Shown here piece by piece: positions 1 to 8,129 of a DNA stretch of 64,000 nucleotides. How positions within the stretch are numbered: position 1 is the first letter of the stretch; every line of letters starts with the position of its first letter. Both the position numbers and the translations under genes were made by a program. The stretch lies in contig CP085710.1 of NCBI GenBank assembly GCA_023823795.1, forward strand, positions 2,816,001 to 2,880,000, read 5' to 3'. This stretch comes from Bacillus sp. F19. GTDB taxonomy: Bacteria; Bacillota; Bacilli; Bacillales; Bacillaceae. The notes beneath the pieces are model-generated. The model did no database searches. It saw only the letters and a program-made list of their open reading frames with translations, and had not been told where the DNA came from.

Positions 1-188
1 TGCATCCTCCTTAAATTGTAGTGCGTTAAAACTATGTAATGTTCATGACAAATCGTTTCCATTAAGTCAGAAATAAATTGTCTTTCTATACTATACGTTC
101 CCTGCCGCTCTTTTTTTGTCTGTTCTATTAAAATGGAGGATTTTTTTAATGCTGAAACTCTTGTTGATTCAGTATTAAAATAGGCTCT
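1..188. other. Left-edge intergenic region
   Basis: No gene of useful size is seen. On the minus strand a GGAGG run (6-10) sits at the very edge and may be the ribosome binding site of a gene starting outside the window. On the plus strand a GGAGG at 136-140 precedes a ten-codon ORF at 154-183, too short to call a gene. Confidence 0.4.
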
Positions 189-650
189 TTACTCGTGCCA
201 TGCCTTAACGGGCCGGTCATCAGGATACCCGAATGTTTCACGGTATTTCTTACGCTCCCCGGTAAAATCCCACCAGTTTTTATCACTGCCTGGATGATTT
301 GCATGATAGACAGCACATCTCATGACGTCTTCTACACAAGGATCCATCCATACACCGTATTTTTTCTCAAGTTCATGAACAAGCTCTTCTCCTTTCCTGT
401 TCTTTATATCCGCTAAAGCAGAGAAGCCAAAATCTACAGCCAAATTATGGGCAAGCTTTGGGCCCACTGACGGAATAGACTGAAAGACAGCAAGTCCAAT
501 TAATTCCCCGGCACGTTCGTTTGGAACTTCAATTAAAGCAGCTAATTCGTTTGCCTTCATCTCTTTTATCTCTGAGAGTTTGATTTTGCCCTTTCTCAGG
601 TGTTCCCTCTCCTTGTCAGTTAGGGGAAGTTTTGGTGATTTTTGCTTCAT
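189..650 (-). CDS. Helix-hairpin-helix protein, Cdd1-like
   Basis: 153-residue cytosolic protein resembling the 'pathogenicity locus' Cdd1 family. Residues about 58-85 (SIPSVGPKLAHNLAVDFGF) form a helix-hairpin-helix of the kind that contacts DNA non-specifically. The C-terminal half carries conserved Trp, Cys and His residues (WMDPCVEDVMRCAVYHANH), then a PDDRPVKAWHE tail. No catalytic motif is seen and the role is unknown. The start is supported by an AGGAGAGGAG run just upstream. It stands alone, downstream of the spo0M terminator on the same strand. Confidence 0.75.
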   Translation of the reverse strand: MKQKSPKLPLTDKEREHLRKGKIKLSEIKEMKANELAALIEVPNERAGELIGLAVFQSIPSVGPKLAHNLAVDFGFSALADIKNRKGEELVHELEKKYGVWMDPCVEDVMRCAVYHANHPGSDKNWWDFTGERKKYRETFGYPDDRPVKAWHE

Positions 651-688
651 TTCGTTTCTCCTCTCCTATTAAATTGGTTTTCTCAATC

Positions 689-721
689 AAAAAACAGCAG
701 TGATAAACTCTTCACTGCTGT
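689..721 (-). terminator. Rho-independent terminator of the spo0M operon
   Basis: Nine-bp stem CAGCAGTGA/TCACTGCTG with an 8-nt loop. On the minus strand it is followed by a run of T. It lies just after the spo0M stop and before the Cdd1-like gene. Confidence 0.8.
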
Positions 722-729
722 CACCTTGA

Positions 730-1500
730 TTAACTATACCGCTGTATGACATTTTCAAGCGTTCTTCTGATAGATGCCTGATCTTGCTGAGTAATCATAA
801 CTTTTAACAGGGATTCATCCATTTCGAGGGCCTCAGATAAAAAGCCTCCGAGTCCCCTTGCCCGGCGATCTACTTCGAGCAGCAGCTCAACTCCGTGATG
901 GCTTACATTTGAAATGACGACTTCCAGTTCATCGAGCTTGCCGCGGAATGGACCTGCGGTTGGATAGAACTCAAATTCCTGAATGAAAGGAAGCCTTTTC
1001 CTCAAATGATACGGAGCTGCCTCGTTTTCTACTTTTCTCAGGTTAAAGCCAAGGTCCCTTAGTGCGGAGAAAATTGTTTGCACGAGCGGCGGTGCTTCCA
1101 CAACTAAAATGTCTTTGTCACTCGGGTCAACTGCTCCTTTAATATCAAGCCCGGTTTCTAGCCAAACCTTTGATGAGCCGAGGGTGATTGGTGTGTCAGC
1201 AGGCAATGGAAAAGCAAATGGAATTTCTTTTATTTCATTTGCCATGATTACAAATGGTTCATTAATTTTCACCTTTGTAATGGTTGCAGACTGATGATAT
1301 TTTTTATCATCTGATTCTTTTAAATAAGTTGTTTGCAGAGAAAGGTAGATTTCATCGATCTGCTGTTCGATGTTTCCGCCTTGGACGTGAATGATCCCTT
1401 TCAGCTCTTCTCCCAAAACAATTTTATCAGAAGCTAATCGCGCATCCACTTTAGCTGCACCAATCCCTACACTTGAAAGAATCTTATTAAAAAATGACAT
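730..1500 (-). CDS. spo0M: Sporulation-control protein Spo0M
   Basis: 256-residue arrestin-fold protein that influences entry into sporulation in B. subtilis. The N-terminus (MSFFNKILSSVGIGAAKVD) and the two-domain beta-rich layout match the family and its usual length of about 255-260. An upstream in-frame ATG exists, but GGGAGAG sits at the right distance only from the ATG at 1500. That start overlaps the end of the kinase gene by 14 bp, so the two are translationally linked. Last gene of a three-gene minus-strand operon. Confidence 0.9.
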   Translation of the reverse strand: MSFFNKILSSVGIGAAKVDARLASDKIVLGEELKGIIHVQGGNIEQQIDEIYLSLQTTYLKESDDKKYHQSATITKVKINEPFVIMANEIKEIPFAFPLPADTPITLGSSKVWLETGLDIKGAVDPSDKDILVVEAPPLVQTIFSALRDLGFNLRKVENEAAPYHLRKRLPFIQEFEFYPTAGPFRGKLDELEVVISNVSHHGVELLLEVDRRARGLGGFLSEALEMDESLLKVMITQQDQASIRRTLENVIQRYS

Positions 1501-2302
1501 TCTGTTCTCTCCCATCCGCACACTTCAATACTTCCACTATAAGCTCATCAATAGAATCATATGGCTTTAGAAGCTTGAGCATCCGTTTTATAATTTCTTT
1601 AGCAAACGATGATAATTCAAGTTCATCTTCCCAGCTTCTGCTCTTTCTTGAAGAAGGAACATAGCCTGAATACAATAAAAAAAGCACGAAATGTCCCAAA
1701 GCAAAAAAATCGCTCTGATAGGAAACCTCTCTGAAAAGAATCTTTTTTTCGGAGTATTTTGTTTCAGATTTGCATATTTCATAAGAATCCTTCAGTCTTC
1801 TGGCTAATCCAAAATCAATAATATGAATGGACTGATTTTTCATGAGAATGTTCGGTATTCTTAAATCCCTGTGAACAATTCCATTTTGATGAAGAATCTT
1901 TACTGCCTTTAATACTTTCAACAATATATGAAAGGATTCCTTCTCTCCATAAGCTTCTTTTTTAATAAATATTAAATCCTCGAATGTCTCGCCTTCTATA
2001 TACTCCATTGAAATAAAGTGGTTCTTTTCCCATTGAAATGATTCGTAAAAATCGGGAAAGGCAGAATTGCGCATGCTTGACTGAATGTCAGCTTCCCGCA
2101 TGAACGAAAGCAGCCCTTTACTGGTACGCGCTTTATAAGCTCTAAGCTGCTTTACGACAGCAGTCCTACAATGAATATCTTCGGTAAGATATGTAATGCC
2201 ATAGCCTCCCATACCCAGCACTTTTTTTATGAGGTATTTGCTGTTAATCGTTTTACCTGATTTTAACGGCCTTTCCCCATATTTTAATAACAGGTTAACC
2301 AT
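1487..2302 (-). CDS. Hanks-type Ser/Thr protein kinase (YrzF-like)
   Basis: 271-residue single-domain eukaryotic-like kinase without a membrane segment. Visible motifs: glycine loop GMGGYG (30-35), ATP-site Lys51, catalytic HRD (144-146) and metal-binding DFG (163-165). The usual HRDLKxxN is HRDLRIPN here, so the catalytic-loop Lys is Arg, as in some divergent bacterial kinases; activity is likely but unproven. Its ATG overlaps the stop of the upstream small ORF (TAATG) and its end overlaps spo0M, so the three genes look co-transcribed and translationally coupled. The substrate is unknown; Spo0M or the small basic protein are candidates only by position. Confidence 0.8.
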   Translation of the reverse strand: MVNLLLKYGERPLKSGKTINSKYLIKKVLGMGGYGITYLTEDIHCRTAVVKQLRAYKARTSKGLLSFMREADIQSSMRNSAFPDFYESFQWEKNHFISMEYIEGETFEDLIFIKKEAYGEKESFHILLKVLKAVKILHQNGIVHRDLRIPNILMKNQSIHIIDFGLARRLKDSYEICKSETKYSEKKILFREVSYQSDFFALGHFVLFLLYSGYVPSSRKSRSWEDELELSSFAKEIIKRMLKLLKPYDSIDELIVEVLKCADGREQNVIF

Positions 2303-2466
2303 TAACTGCTGTAGGATCTTGAAAAACGGCTTGATCCAGATTTCCGCTTATAATGCTTGTGGCCATACTTAGCGGGATTTCCATAATGTCTATTACTGCG
2401 GTCGCTGCTGCTGTATCTGTGATGTGATTTTTTCCCTAAAAATGAATTGATCAGTTTTTTTAACAT
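2302..2466 (-). CDS. Small Ser/His/Arg-rich basic protein
   Basis: 54 codons, too short for many gene finders. The product starts MLKKLINSFLGKK and continues with a tail rich in Ser, His, Tyr, Arg and Lys (for example HYGNPAKYGHKHYKRK). GAGGGATC precedes the ATG and the stop overlaps the kinase start by one base, which argues for real coupled translation. An amphipathic N-terminus plus a basic Ser-rich tail could be a kinase substrate or a spore or membrane-surface protein; this is inference. I do not recognise a named family with certainty. Confidence 0.6.
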   Translation of the reverse strand: MLKKLINSFLGKKSHHRYSSSDRSNRHYGNPAKYGHKHYKRKSGSSRFSRSYSS

Positions 2467-2570
2467 ATAGATCCCTCATTCTTTCTTTCTTTATTTACTA
2501 CGTTTCATAAGAACAAAAGTTTCAGCTTTTTCATATGTAAGTAGGAGGCACGGATATAGGAGCTGGCTAT
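2467..2570. promoter_or_regulatory. Divergent intergenic region
   Basis: About 100 bp between the small-protein/kinase/spo0M operon (minus) and the DUF2515 gene (plus). It must hold both promoters, but I cannot assign -35/-10 boxes with confidence. Two AGGAG-like sites (near 2542 and 2558) lie before the plus gene; the second, with 8-nt spacing, fits the start at 2571. Confidence 0.4.
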
Positions 2571-3653
2571 ATGAATATCCTCCCGCTTTTTAAGAAGAAA
2601 GCATTACCTGTCCTTTTACCCAATACGGAAAAATTAAACCTGGAAAAAACTTTGTCAAACTCTTTGGATTTGAAAAGTCCCCTAGTACTTTATGGAGAAG
2701 AAAGACTTGCTGTTTTGGACATAAGGGCTCAGACTGCCGAGTTGAACAGGAACAACCTGACAAGAACGGAAGCCTATATAGCTTTTTATTTAAAGCACCC
2801 TGAAATTCACTGGTCTTTTCTTGCCCATATGGTGTCAAGAAACGGGGGCTACAGCATGACTGATTTGAAAAATGGCATTGTCGGTCATCCAGAAAAAGAG
2901 ATTATCGCTCTTTTTCAATTTCTTGAAACGGCAAACGCTCTTATTTTCCATGATGCCTATCCGCAGCTGATGCTATACGAAAAAAGTCTTTTTTTCGGCA
3001 GACCGCTTTTTCATTTATTGCCCGCTTTAAATGTTTCGCGATTTATGATGCCAATCTGGGAGATATTTTTTATAAAGAGACGCTCTGACGTGCTTACGCT
3101 TGTCTTAATTACAAACGAGCAGCATTATGTGAAGAATCAGCTGCTGTCAAAATCGTCCGGCATCTTAAAAACATTCCCTTATGCCCTGCAGGAAAAATGC
3201 GGACTGACGAATGTTGTCTTTCCATACAAAAAGCACTTTTATGATAAAAAATATTCCCTTGCAGGAATGGAAGTAGATAACTTTATTAAGCCTGAAGCAA
3301 GAATCAAAATAGGAAAGATCCTTTATCAAACTCTTTTTCATCCAGCCGTCTTCAATGAGGCAATGTTATTTTCAAAGCATTCCCCGCATACTGGCTCAAG
3401 AAGTGACTATTGGCCACACCTCTTCTCAGCTGCTAATGAGAAGCAAAAATTCCAGAGCCCGAAGCTGCTGGATGCATGGGAAGATGTTCATCATACTTTT
3501 CACAGATACAGCGATTGGCTTTTGAATATAGATTTAATTTCAGATTTTGATGCTTTTCCGCACACAGGCACCTATAAAGACATAACAAAGAATGTAAAAA
3601 TGAATTTGCTGAAAATGAGCTCCCTCCATTTGATTGCAAAGAAAATATTTTGA
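2571..3653 (+). CDS. DUF2515 family protein (YppC-like)
   Basis: 360-residue protein of a Bacillus family of unknown function. The conserved block around residues 55-95 (NNLTRTEAYIAFYLKHPEIH, then WSFLAHMVSRNGGYSMTDLK) is typical of DUF2515. No signal peptide, clear membrane helix or catalytic triad is seen. The start is set by AGGAGC eight bases upstream. It stands alone between a divergent operon and a bidirectional terminator. Confidence 0.75.
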   Translation: MNILPLFKKKALPVLLPNTEKLNLEKTLSNSLDLKSPLVLYGEERLAVLDIRAQTAELNRNNLTRTEAYIAFYLKHPEIHWSFLAHMVSRNGGYSMTDLKNGIVGHPEKEIIALFQFLETANALIFHDAYPQLMLYEKSLFFGRPLFHLLPALNVSRFMMPIWEIFFIKRRSDVLTLVLITNEQHYVKNQLLSKSSGILKTFPYALQEKCGLTNVVFPYKKHFYDKKYSLAGMEVDNFIKPEARIKIGKILYQTLFHPAVFNEAMLFSKHSPHTGSRSDYWPHLFSAANEKQKFQSPKLLDAWEDVHHTFHRYSDWLLNIDLISDFDAFPHTGTYKDITKNVKMNLLKMSSLHLIAKKIF

Positions 3654-3670
3654 CATGATGCCAATAAAAA

Positions 3671-3690
3671 ACGACGAGAATCCTCGTCGT
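3671..3690. terminator. Bidirectional terminator
   Basis: Perfect 8-bp stem ACGACGAG/CTCGTCGT with a 4-nt AATC loop, flanked by A-rich DNA on the left and T-rich DNA on the right. It ends the DUF2515 gene from the left and directly abuts the yozD stop codon on the right. Confidence 0.8.
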
Positions 3691-3867
3691 TTATTCTATG
3701 TCTTCCAAATCTTCATCAATTATGCATTTTTCGAGTAAATAATCGAATGCGATATCTGCTATTGTATCCAGTTCGAGTTCTGAGGGAATGTATCCCCTTT
3801 TCGTCAGCTCATTGTAAAAGAATTCTGCCATTTCTTCTGTATCAATAATAACTTCAATTTCTTTCAC
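3691..3867 (-). CDS. yozD: YozD family protein
   Basis: 58 residues, acidic, GTG start, preceded by an AAGGGGG ribosome site. The sequence around KEIEVIIDTEEMAEFFYNEL matches the Bacillus YozD family as I remember it. No catalytic motif; function unknown. In B. subtilis yozD lies beside yodN, and the same pair is found here, which supports the call. Confidence 0.8.
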   Translation of the reverse strand: MKEIEVIIDTEEMAEFFYNELTKRGYIPSELELDTIADIAFDYLLEKCIIDEDLEDIE

Positions 3868-4018
3868 AACATCGCCCCCTTAGTAATTGTTTATATGTCC
3901 CAATTTTCAAAACTATGTCTGGAATGAATAAGCTTTCGATAAATTTTATTGTTCATAATCTGTCCATGCCTGCATACCATTTAAGTAAATGGACAAGCCA
4001 AAGAGGAGATGACCTGAA

Positions 4019-4192
4019 ATGAAGAACTTACAAGCGGTTTCAAAAAAAGAAGAAGAAAATATCGTGCTGCAATTTATAGACGGAGCAGGTTTTGATCAAC
4101 TGCTTGAACAAACGATTAAGATCCTTCAGGGGGCTATGCTCTTCGGGTGTGTGCCGTATTTTATTTACTTGCTGGTTTCACTGTTTTCTTAA
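4019..4192 (+). CDS. Small single-pass membrane protein
   Basis: 57 codons. AGAGGAGATGACC precedes the ATG at good spacing. The N-terminal half is polar and charged (MKNLQAVSKKEEENIV); the C-terminal half (about residues 38-57, AMLFGCVPYFIYLLVSLFS) is one hydrophobic helix, so it may be tail-anchored. Its stop overlaps the stop of the convergent yodN-like gene by 4 bp, so neither has a separate terminator. No family is recognised. Confidence 0.55.
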   Translation: MKNLQAVSKKEEENIVLQFIDGAGFDQLLEQTIKILQGAMLFGCVPYFIYLLVSLFS

Positions 4193-4866
4193 TGATCCTT
4201 TGTATACTTGCTTAAACTATCGATTATAAAATCCATCATTTCTTTATACTCAGGATCACCAAACATATCGTATAATGACAAATAATCATTGTATATATCA
4301 AGAAGTTCATCAACAATATCCTTTTTGCTTCGTTTTACTTTGCGGGCGGCGGGTTCTTGCTTTGTCAGCTTTTCTTTGGCAAGGAGCTGTTCCATCGCTT
4401 TACTTTCTGGAGAAACAATATGCATCAGGCTCAGCTGCTGAACGAATGTTCCTGCCTGTTTTTTCCCAATAACGAATACAAGCTCTTCCTCGGATGCTTC
4501 AAGCCATTCCCCGTCGTTGATGCGCATGAGCTCATAGATAATATCTTCCCAGCCATCCTCTGTATATCTCCAGATTTCTGTACGAAAACCGACTACCTTG
4601 AACAATACTTCTTCGTAGCCCTTTACTTGTACAATATCTCCAATATGGTACTGAAATTCAATTTCTATTTTTTCGGAATCAATGACTTTTCCGGTGTATT
4701 CTGAGTAAAGCTGGATCGCGTTTTCGAAGTATAAAATCTCGCTGTGATTCACTTCATATAGATAATGCTGATCGATTTGATGAACGTTTGTAACCGTTCC
4801 AACCGTACTGTACATAACAATCACGACAGTATCACCGACTTTATACTTTGGAATTTTTTTGTTCAC
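4189..4866 (-). CDS. yodN: YodN-like hypothetical protein
   Basis: 225 residues, cytosolic. The N-terminal half has two SH3-like beta repeats (KYKVGDTVVIVMYSTVGTV at about 7-25 and FQYHIGDIVQVKGYEEVLFK at about 71-90), followed by a charged linker (RKVKRSKKDIVDELLDIY) and a short helical tail. The two GDxV repeats suggest a KOW/SH3-type binding module. Function unknown. Named from similarity to, and synteny with, B. subtilis yozD-yodN recalled from memory. Confidence 0.6.
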   Translation of the reverse strand: MNKKIPKYKVGDTVVIVMYSTVGTVTNVHQIDQHYLYEVNHSEILYFENAIQLYSEYTGKVIDSEKIEIEFQYHIGDIVQVKGYEEVLFKVVGFRTEIWRYTEDGWEDIIYELMRINDGEWLEASEEELVFVIGKKQAGTFVQQLSLMHIVSPESKAMEQLLAKEKLTKQEPAARKVKRSKKDIVDELLDIYNDYLSLYDMFGDPEYKEMMDFIIDSLSKYTKDH

Positions 4867-5060
4867 TAAAAGATCCTCCTCTGCCGCGATTCATAAAAGT
4901 TAGAATAGTATATGCTGTAAAACCTGAATACGTAATAGGCAAATCAGCAAAGGATTTTCTAAAATAATAGACAATTTGGCTTCATTTAAATGATTGACTC
5001 ATTTTTTCAGGACACCTGGAGATAGTAAGAATATGAAGTCATTTTAGGAGGTCATATTTT

Positions 5061-5183
5061 ATGGAAAACACATCTAATTACGTTGAAGACTTACATGAAA
5101 AACAGCAAAAGGACGAGCAGAACAGACAGCACCAGGGCAAAGGTAACCCGGGCAAGAAAAAGCCGAATAAAACGCATAAATGA
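5061..5183 (+). CDS. DUF4023 family small protein
   Basis: 40 codons behind a strong TAGGAGGT site. The product is very hydrophilic, with an acidic start (MENTSNYVEDLHEKQQKDEQ) and a Lys-rich end (GKGNPGKKKPNKTHK), the layout of DUF4023 proteins in Bacillus. Function unknown; likely intrinsically disordered. A longer overlapping frame in the same place is a shadow. Confidence 0.75.
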   Translation: MENTSNYVEDLHEKQQKDEQNRQHQGKGNPGKKKPNKTHK

Positions 5184-5190
5184 TAGGGAA

Positions 5191-5341
5191 ATGCGGAATC
5201 GCCTGGTTAGCTCCGACAAACAGAAAAGGCTCCGCCATAAAAGTCTGGGTTTGACTTTTATAGCGGAGCCGATCTTTCCGAGGAGTTAGGCGATGGAGCT
5301 GGACAATAACGAGTTGCGGAGCCGACTGGTTAGCCCAGATA
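5191..5341. repeat. Paired intergenic repeats with hairpin
   Basis: Two related copies of GCGGAnnCGnCTGGTTAGC lie at about 5192-5211 and 5317-5336, bracketing a long hairpin (5228-5270) whose 18-nt arms read GGCTCCGCCATAAAAGTC and its near-complement. GGAGCTGGACAATAACG (5293-5309) is echoed by the related CCAGTTGGACAATGACG (5417-5433). This looks like a non-coding repeat element rather than a gene. Confidence 0.5.
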
Positions 5342-5355
5342 TGGCTTACAACAAT

Positions 5356-5398
5356 TCCCCCAGAAAGTCAGCGTTTGACTTTTTGGGGGATTTCTTTT
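5356..5398 (+). terminator. Strong terminator hairpin
   Basis: 15-bp stem TCCCCCAGAAAGTCA / TGACTTTTTGGGGGA (one wobble), 5-nt loop, followed by TTTCTTTT. It follows the DUF4023 gene and repeat element on the plus strand. Confidence 0.75.
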
Positions 5399-5700
5399 GA
5401 TTGAGGAATCAGGAGGTCCAGTTGGACAATGACGCAGGCTCCTTAATGATAATAGCGAACTTTCGCACCTTCAGCTGGGAGGCATCTGGAAAAAAGAAAG
5501 TATTTCCTATAAATAGGCAAGTATTTTACCAAATCCGGCCAGTAAAAGATGTAATCTGGAAAGTATTTTACTCGTTTCAGCAAGTAAATCGCCAATCGCT
5601 TTATATCCAAATGCCAAATGCACACTCCTCTTCAGTTTTCCCCAGATATTTTTATATTGGCACTATCCAGCTCCCCAGCATTCCTACAACAAACTTTCAT
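5399..5700. other. Intergenic stretch, no gene supported
   Basis: About 300 bp between the terminator and the ywaF-like gene. ORFs here have poor starts and composition, with no ribosome site. AAAGTATTT-like words recur around 5498-5575 without clear meaning. Confidence 0.5.
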
Positions 5701-6417
5701 CTAATCAAAACGTAATTGCTTCAATTTAATACACCCGTATAAAAAGAGAAAACTCGCAATCATAAAGACCTCCATCCAAAGCAAATACCACGGCCAAGCC
5801 CCAAGAAAATCTAAAAATGAAGCATTTTCAGGTTTTTTCATGATGTAGAGATAATTTGAGCCAATCCCTTTATTTAAAAGATAAATACATCCGGCATAAA
5901 CATTGACAATCAGCACTGAAGCCCATAATGAGCGCCATGTTGGCAAAAAGTGATAGGCCAGTATCATAAACAAGCATGCAATGATCACTCCTCCATGTGA
6001 CAGAAAGAAAACGATATACTGGAAATGCGGAAAAGAATACTCTCCAAGGTCGGGTGTGAGAATGGCCTGAATGGAACTTGCAATTCCTGCGTAATACAGA
6101 AATTGAAACAGTCTGGTGCTTTTTGCAATGAGCATGATAATGGCCAGAATGACAGTAATATCACTAAGGTGAAGGGGCAGTGAAGATTGGGGTGCCCATG
6201 CCCCTTCTGATATTAGCCACAGCTGTTGCACAAACATGGAAAGAAAAAGAATAACTGCCAGTGCAATACGCACGGGGTGTCTCGTTACTTTAACTTTTTT
6301 CTTAAAAATAAATAAAAGGGAAGTCAAAAACAGGATTAAAACCAATGTCCATATGTGTTCTGCTGAAAATAGACGGAAATTTTCAAGCTTGGGGTCGTGC
6401 TGAAAGTATTCGTACAT
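5701..6417 (-). CDS. ywaF: TIGR02206 family membrane protein (YwaF-like)
   Basis: 238 residues with about seven hydrophobic helices. Family signs: the N-terminal FRLFSAEHIWTL segment, SLPLHLSDITVILAIIML in mid-protein, and the C-terminal WPWYLLWMEVF. It is an integral membrane protein of unknown function. Monocistronic and separate from the ABC exporter upstream, which ends in its own terminator. Confidence 0.8.
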   Translation of the reverse strand: MYEYFQHDPKLENFRLFSAEHIWTLVLILFLTSLLFIFKKKVKVTRHPVRIALAVILFLSMFVQQLWLISEGAWAPQSSLPLHLSDITVILAIIMLIAKSTRLFQFLYYAGIASSIQAILTPDLGEYSFPHFQYIVFFLSHGGVIIACLFMILAYHFLPTWRSLWASVLIVNVYAGCIYLLNKGIGSNYLYIMKKPENASFLDFLGAWPWYLLWMEVFMIASFLFLYGCIKLKQLRFD

Positions 6418-6482
6418 TCATGCCACTCCGTTTTTCTATTTAGTTTGAGGCAATTTCACATAATCTATGCCGATAACCGCTG

Positions 6483-6510
6483 CAAAAAAAAACTGACCTC
6501 AAAGTCAGCT
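6483..6510 (-). terminator. Terminator of the ABC exporter operon
   Basis: Five-bp stem CTGAC/GTCAG; on the minus strand it is followed by a run of about eight T. It lies just past the stop of the last permease gene. Confidence 0.7.
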
Positions 6511-6521
6511 CTTTCTTCCCA

Positions 6522-7316
6522 TTAAGTTCCCGTACTAGCATATGCCTTTAAGCCATAAAGCCAAAATACATAAGCAAGTGTTATGCTCCCCGCTCCAACC
6601 AGAGGCGAGACCGCACCGACAAATGAGTACCCATTCCCGTCCAAAAACCACGCTGCCGGATAAAAGGCGGTAAACCCGTAAGGAATGATCCACGTCAGGA
6701 ATACACGAATGGTTTTGTTATAAATCGTAAGCGGGTACTTAGCAAATTCACTTAAATTAAAAACCGCATAGACAACAGGAAGACTATCGACCATCCAAAA
6801 TGAAAAAGTGGCAAAGAATAAATTGATGGCGATGAAGATCAATCCGCTTGAGATGATCATCACAACAAGCATGATCCAGTCCATTACCCCAAATGCAAGG
6901 TCTAAATGCGGAAAGGCCGTTGACAATATAATGATGCCGATAAAAAGCTGTCCGATACCATCCTGCTGCAGCCTGTCAGCACACACATGAAACAGCGGGT
7001 TGATTGGCCTTATCAGCAGCCGGTCCATTTGCCCCGGACGGACATACTGCCATCCAAGCGTCCATAAATTGTCAAAGAAAATATGATGCAGCGATCTTCC
7101 CGCAGCTGCGATGCCATAAATAAATAAGATTTCATAAAATGTCCAGCCGTTGATTTGCTCGATATGATCAAAGACAACTTTTACAAAGAAGATGCTCGCA
7201 AACTGCTGCAGCATAACACTGATCACACCGATAAAAAAATCCACTCTGTATTCCATCATTACTTTTACATGGTTTTTAGCAAAAATATAATATAGCTTTG
7301 CGTAGCGTTTCAGCAT
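6522..7316 (-). CDS. ABC-2 family permease (DUF990 type), second subunit
   Basis: 264 residues with about six membrane helices. It belongs to the family once called DUF990 (ABC2_membrane_6), membrane halves of exporters that work with an ABC ATPase. Typical segments: YRVDFFIGVISVMLQQFASI near the N-terminus and YVRPGQMDRLLIRPINPL around residues 95-113. It starts 12 bp after the first permease and the two probably form a heterodimer. Substrate unknown. Confidence 0.8.
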   Translation of the reverse strand: MLKRYAKLYYIFAKNHVKVMMEYRVDFFIGVISVMLQQFASIFFVKVVFDHIEQINGWTFYEILFIYGIAAAGRSLHHIFFDNLWTLGWQYVRPGQMDRLLIRPINPLFHVCADRLQQDGIGQLFIGIIILSTAFPHLDLAFGVMDWIMLVVMIISSGLIFIAINLFFATFSFWMVDSLPVVYAVFNLSEFAKYPLTIYNKTIRVFLTWIIPYGFTAFYPAAWFLDGNGYSFVGAVSPLVGAGSITLAYVFWLYGLKAYASTGT

Positions 7317-7328
7317 AAATTCACTCCC

Positions 7329-8120
7329 TTACCCGCCAAATATCGTTACCTTTTTGATTGCCTGAGCCCAAATCAGCTTCATGACAAGAAACATGCCCAG
7401 GCACCATCCGAGCTGGATCAGCACTGCAATATACGCCGCTTGCCCATCAATAATCCCTGTATAAATAGAGACAGGTGTGAAAACCATCGCCTGAAATGGC
7501 AAGAAGGAGCTGATTGTCTCAAGCCATCCTGGAAAAAGGGTAATTGGGACAAGCGCTCCTGAGAAAAAGGTTATGACTCCCTCCTTCAATACTCGAAGCC
7601 CCCATACATTTACTGTCCAAAATGCGATAATCCCGATCATTAAATCAAAAAACGTTCCAATCCAAATGCCAAGACCGGCACTGATCACAAATAAAATCGC
7701 AGCTTCAGGCGAAGCCGGCAAAGCAATATGTATAAAGATAAATGCAATAACCATCAGCGGAAGGGTTTCTCTGAATAAGTGAGTGATTTTCCCTCCAAAG
7801 TCCATAAAAATAAGCTTAAAAATCACATCATAAGGCCTCATTAGTTCAATGGCGATATTTCCATGTCTGATTTCTTGTGCAAGCTCATTTCCTACACCTG
7901 ATACGTATCCCTGAATGAACATCGCAACAACGATATAAGTAAGCATCTCCTGCAGCGTTAAATTTTGAATGGTGTCCTTGCCTTCATATACGGCATGCCA
8001 GAAATAAAACATAATCATCAGACGCATGACAGATGAGATTGTTCCGGCCCAATACCATGCAGAATAAGCTGCATTTATCTGCATTTGGGATTTCGCGAAC
8101 ATCAAGTATTTTTTCAACAC
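7329..8120 (-). CDS. ABC-2 family permease (DUF990 type), first subunit
   Basis: 263 residues, six predicted helices, a paralogue of the next gene. The EIRHGNIAIELMRPYDVIFK loop (about residues 85-104) is the family hallmark, equivalent to the RPGQMDRLLIRP loop in its partner. It lies 9 bp after the ATPase gene in a three-gene operon. Confidence 0.8.
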   Translation of the reverse strand: MLKKYLMFAKSQMQINAAYSAWYWAGTISSVMRLMIMFYFWHAVYEGKDTIQNLTLQEMLTYIVVAMFIQGYVSGVGNELAQEIRHGNIAIELMRPYDVIFKLIFMDFGGKITHLFRETLPLMVIAFIFIHIALPASPEAAILFVISAGLGIWIGTFFDLMIGIIAFWTVNVWGLRVLKEGVITFFSGALVPITLFPGWLETISSFLPFQAMVFTPVSIYTGIIDGQAAYIAVLIQLGWCLGMFLVMKLIWAQAIKKVTIFGG

Positions 8121-8129
8121 TCACACCCC

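Noticed and set aside
5083-5289. 68-codon ORF in another frame over the DUF4023 gene
   Set aside because: It is a shadow of the DUF4023 frame and runs through the intergenic hairpin.
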